Positions 4,879 through 5,879 of a stretch of 5,879 nucleotides of DNA are shown here, piece by piece. Numbering within the stretch: position 1 is the stretch's first letter; each line of letters starts with the position of its first letter. The stretch spans positions 1-5,879 of the forward strand of contig CAIYNH010000504.1 in the NCBI GenBank assembly GCA_903927495.1, given 5' to 3'. Source of the DNA: an uncultured beta proteobacterium. Its GTDB lineage: Bacteria; Pseudomonadota; Gammaproteobacteria; Burkholderiales; Burkholderiaceae_C. A program made the translations under genes and the position numbers. Under the pieces are notes generated by a model. That model searched no databases, was not told where the DNA came from, and saw nothing but the letters and a program-made list of their open reading frames with translations.

Positions 4879-5879
4879 CTATATCAAGGTGAATTTCTCA
4901 GTGGATTCGTTATAGCGAACCAGTGAATACCACAGAATCAGCAAGCCAAATGAAACTAGAAAAGTCACTCCCCATCCGTGCAACATCTCAGGCATGTATG
5001 CCTGGAAGCCGATGTAAGTTCGCTCAAAAGCATCGGTGTTCTCGGCATCGATGGCAGTGAGATTAAATCGTTTGAACAACGCGCTGGCAGTTGAGCCGAT
5101 CCAGGCAAAGAAGAACATGCTCACCCACAGCTTGAAATGACCTTCACCCATGCGCCACAGTGCACCAGAGGCACAACCGCCAGCGAAGACCATACCAATC
5201 CCAAAAATCAGTCCGCCTGTCGCCGAGCCAATCCAGAAAGTCGCTGGAATTGCGATGTAGGGGTCAATTACCTTTTTTTGAAACAGCAGCGCAGCGAGGG
5301 GGATGCCAATGGCCAGTGCCAAGATCACGGCTTTGGTCATTTCACCCTCGCCTGTCACAAACGGCTCCCGAAATGCCCTGGAAAAACACAGGCGTGAGCG
5401 GTGCATGACGAAACCAATTGCAAAGCCTGCAAGCACAATCGGTCCGCGATACACCAATGGTGCGCTGCCAGAGTAGAGCCATATTAAAGCCCATGTCAGC
5501 GCAGCCAGTGCGACCACGCCACCCACCCAAGGGTATGCCGCATGCAGGCTTTTGGGAATGGTTACTGCATGAGGTGCCTGTGTTCCCCAGGTAATGTTGT
5601 CCATGGTCCAAAGTAGCAATTTGAAGCCTAACGCAGCACCTGCCAGCAGGCCAATCCACATGGCCCATCCGGCCGGTGACGCATGCAGCACCGGGTTTAA
5701 AAACCCACCCGTGGTGCAACCACCCGCCAGCGAAGCCCCGATACCCATCAGGGAGCCACCCAGCGCTGCCCAAAAGTACTCGAGTTTTGGAGCGCGATTA
5801 GGCGCGAACTGACGCGAAAGGAGTGCCGCGCAAAAGGCACCCATAACCAGGTTGATGTTCATCAGCGACATGCTGTGCA
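4879..5879 (-). CDS. YeeE/YedE (TsuA-like) family membrane transporter for sulfur compounds, N-terminus beyond window
   Basis: A polytopic inner-membrane protein of the YeeE/YedE family (Sulf_transp); the characterised member TsuA takes up thiosulfate by relaying it past conserved cysteines. At least eight hydrophobic segments can be seen. The family's internal two-fold repeat is evident: GIGASLAGGCTTGG (residues 43-56 counted from the ATG at 5871) mirrors GIGMVFAGGCASGA (224-237), giving Cys52 and Cys233. The half-repeat start GFVMHRSRLCFSRAFREPF (153-171, Cys162) appears only before the second unit; its expected counterpart before the first unit is missing. The frame is open from 5871 to the window edge with no stop, so the true start is probably further upstream and some 50-70 residues are missing (inference). 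The stop is TAG at 4879-4881. It converges on the AraC gene and has no evident link to the P450 cluster. The substrate could be thiosulfate or another sulfur species. Confidence 0.88.
   Translation of the reverse strand, partial: HSMSLMNINLVMGAFCAALLSRQFAPNRAPKLEYFWAALGGSLMGIGASLAGGCTTGGFLNPVLHASPAGWAMWIGLLAGAALGFKLLLWTMDNITWGTQAPHAVTIPKSLHAAYPWVGGVVALAALTWALIWLYSGSAPLVYRGPIVLAGFAIGFVMHRSRLCFSRAFREPFVTGEGEMTKAVILALAIGIPLAALLFQKKVIDPYIAIPATFWIGSATGGLIFGIGMVFAGGCASGALWRMGEGHFKLWVSMFFFAWIGSTASALFKRFNLTAIDAENTDAFERTYIGFQAYMPEMLHGWGVTFLVSFGLLILWYSLVRYNESTEKFTLI

Noticed and set aside
5342..5773. 143-codon minus-strand open frame within the transporter gene
   Set aside because: It is the frame-shifted reading of the transporter on the same strand; the transporter frame has membrane segments and repeated Cys motifs, so the alternative is not a gene.
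1..5879. Defence system, mobile element, CRISPR array or RNA gene
   Set aside because: No transposase, integrase, nuclease or toxin motifs, no long terminal or tandem repeats, no spaced repeat array and no tRNA- or rRNA-like sequence were seen on either strand.

Overview
The window looks like ordinary chromosomal sequence from a proteobacterium, most likely a betaproteobacterium of the Burkholderiales type. This rests on gene content and protein style (AcuI/YhdH-type reductase, PobR/HpaA-like AraC regulator, YeeE/YedE transporter); no marker gene fixes the species. Coding density is high, no gap between genes exceeds about 110 bases, and there is no sign of mobile elements, CRISPR, tRNA or rRNA.

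Layout, left to right. Positions 2-199 (+) hold the C-terminal 65 codons of an AcuI/YhdH-type zinc-free medium-chain reductase. Positions 303-905 (+) encode an isochorismatase-fold cysteine hydrolase with an unusual insertion between its catalytic Lys and Cys. The core of the window is a minus-strand cluster read right to left: a cytochrome P450 (3791-2619), a putidaredoxin-type [2Fe-2S] ferredoxin (2545-2222) and an FAD/NAD(H) ferredoxin reductase (2225-966). An AraC-family activator (3902-4825, +) is transcribed divergently from the P450. Positions 4879-5879 (-) carry a YeeE/YedE (TsuA-like) sulfur-compound transporter whose N-terminus lies beyond the right edge.

The three minus-strand genes form a complete class I bacterial P450 system: NAD(P)H to FAD reductase to ferredoxin to P450. 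The regulator resembles the AraC proteins that control 4-hydroxybenzoate or 4-hydroxyphenylacetate catabolism, so an aromatic acid substrate or inducer is a reasonable inference but is not shown by the sequence. Two regulatory structures stand out. One is a perfect 10-bp inverted repeat with a 7-bp spacer in the 110-bp divergent intergenic region (probable operator), with a second shorter inverted repeat beside it. The other is an intrinsic-terminator-like hairpin followed by a T-run between the P450 stop and the ferredoxin start, which could make the P450 message more abundant than its redox partners. The P450 also has a Glu-Ser pair where most P450s have Asp/Glu-Thr in the oxygen-activating I-helix. 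No wholly new system was found; the P450 cluster and its control region are the most interesting part.
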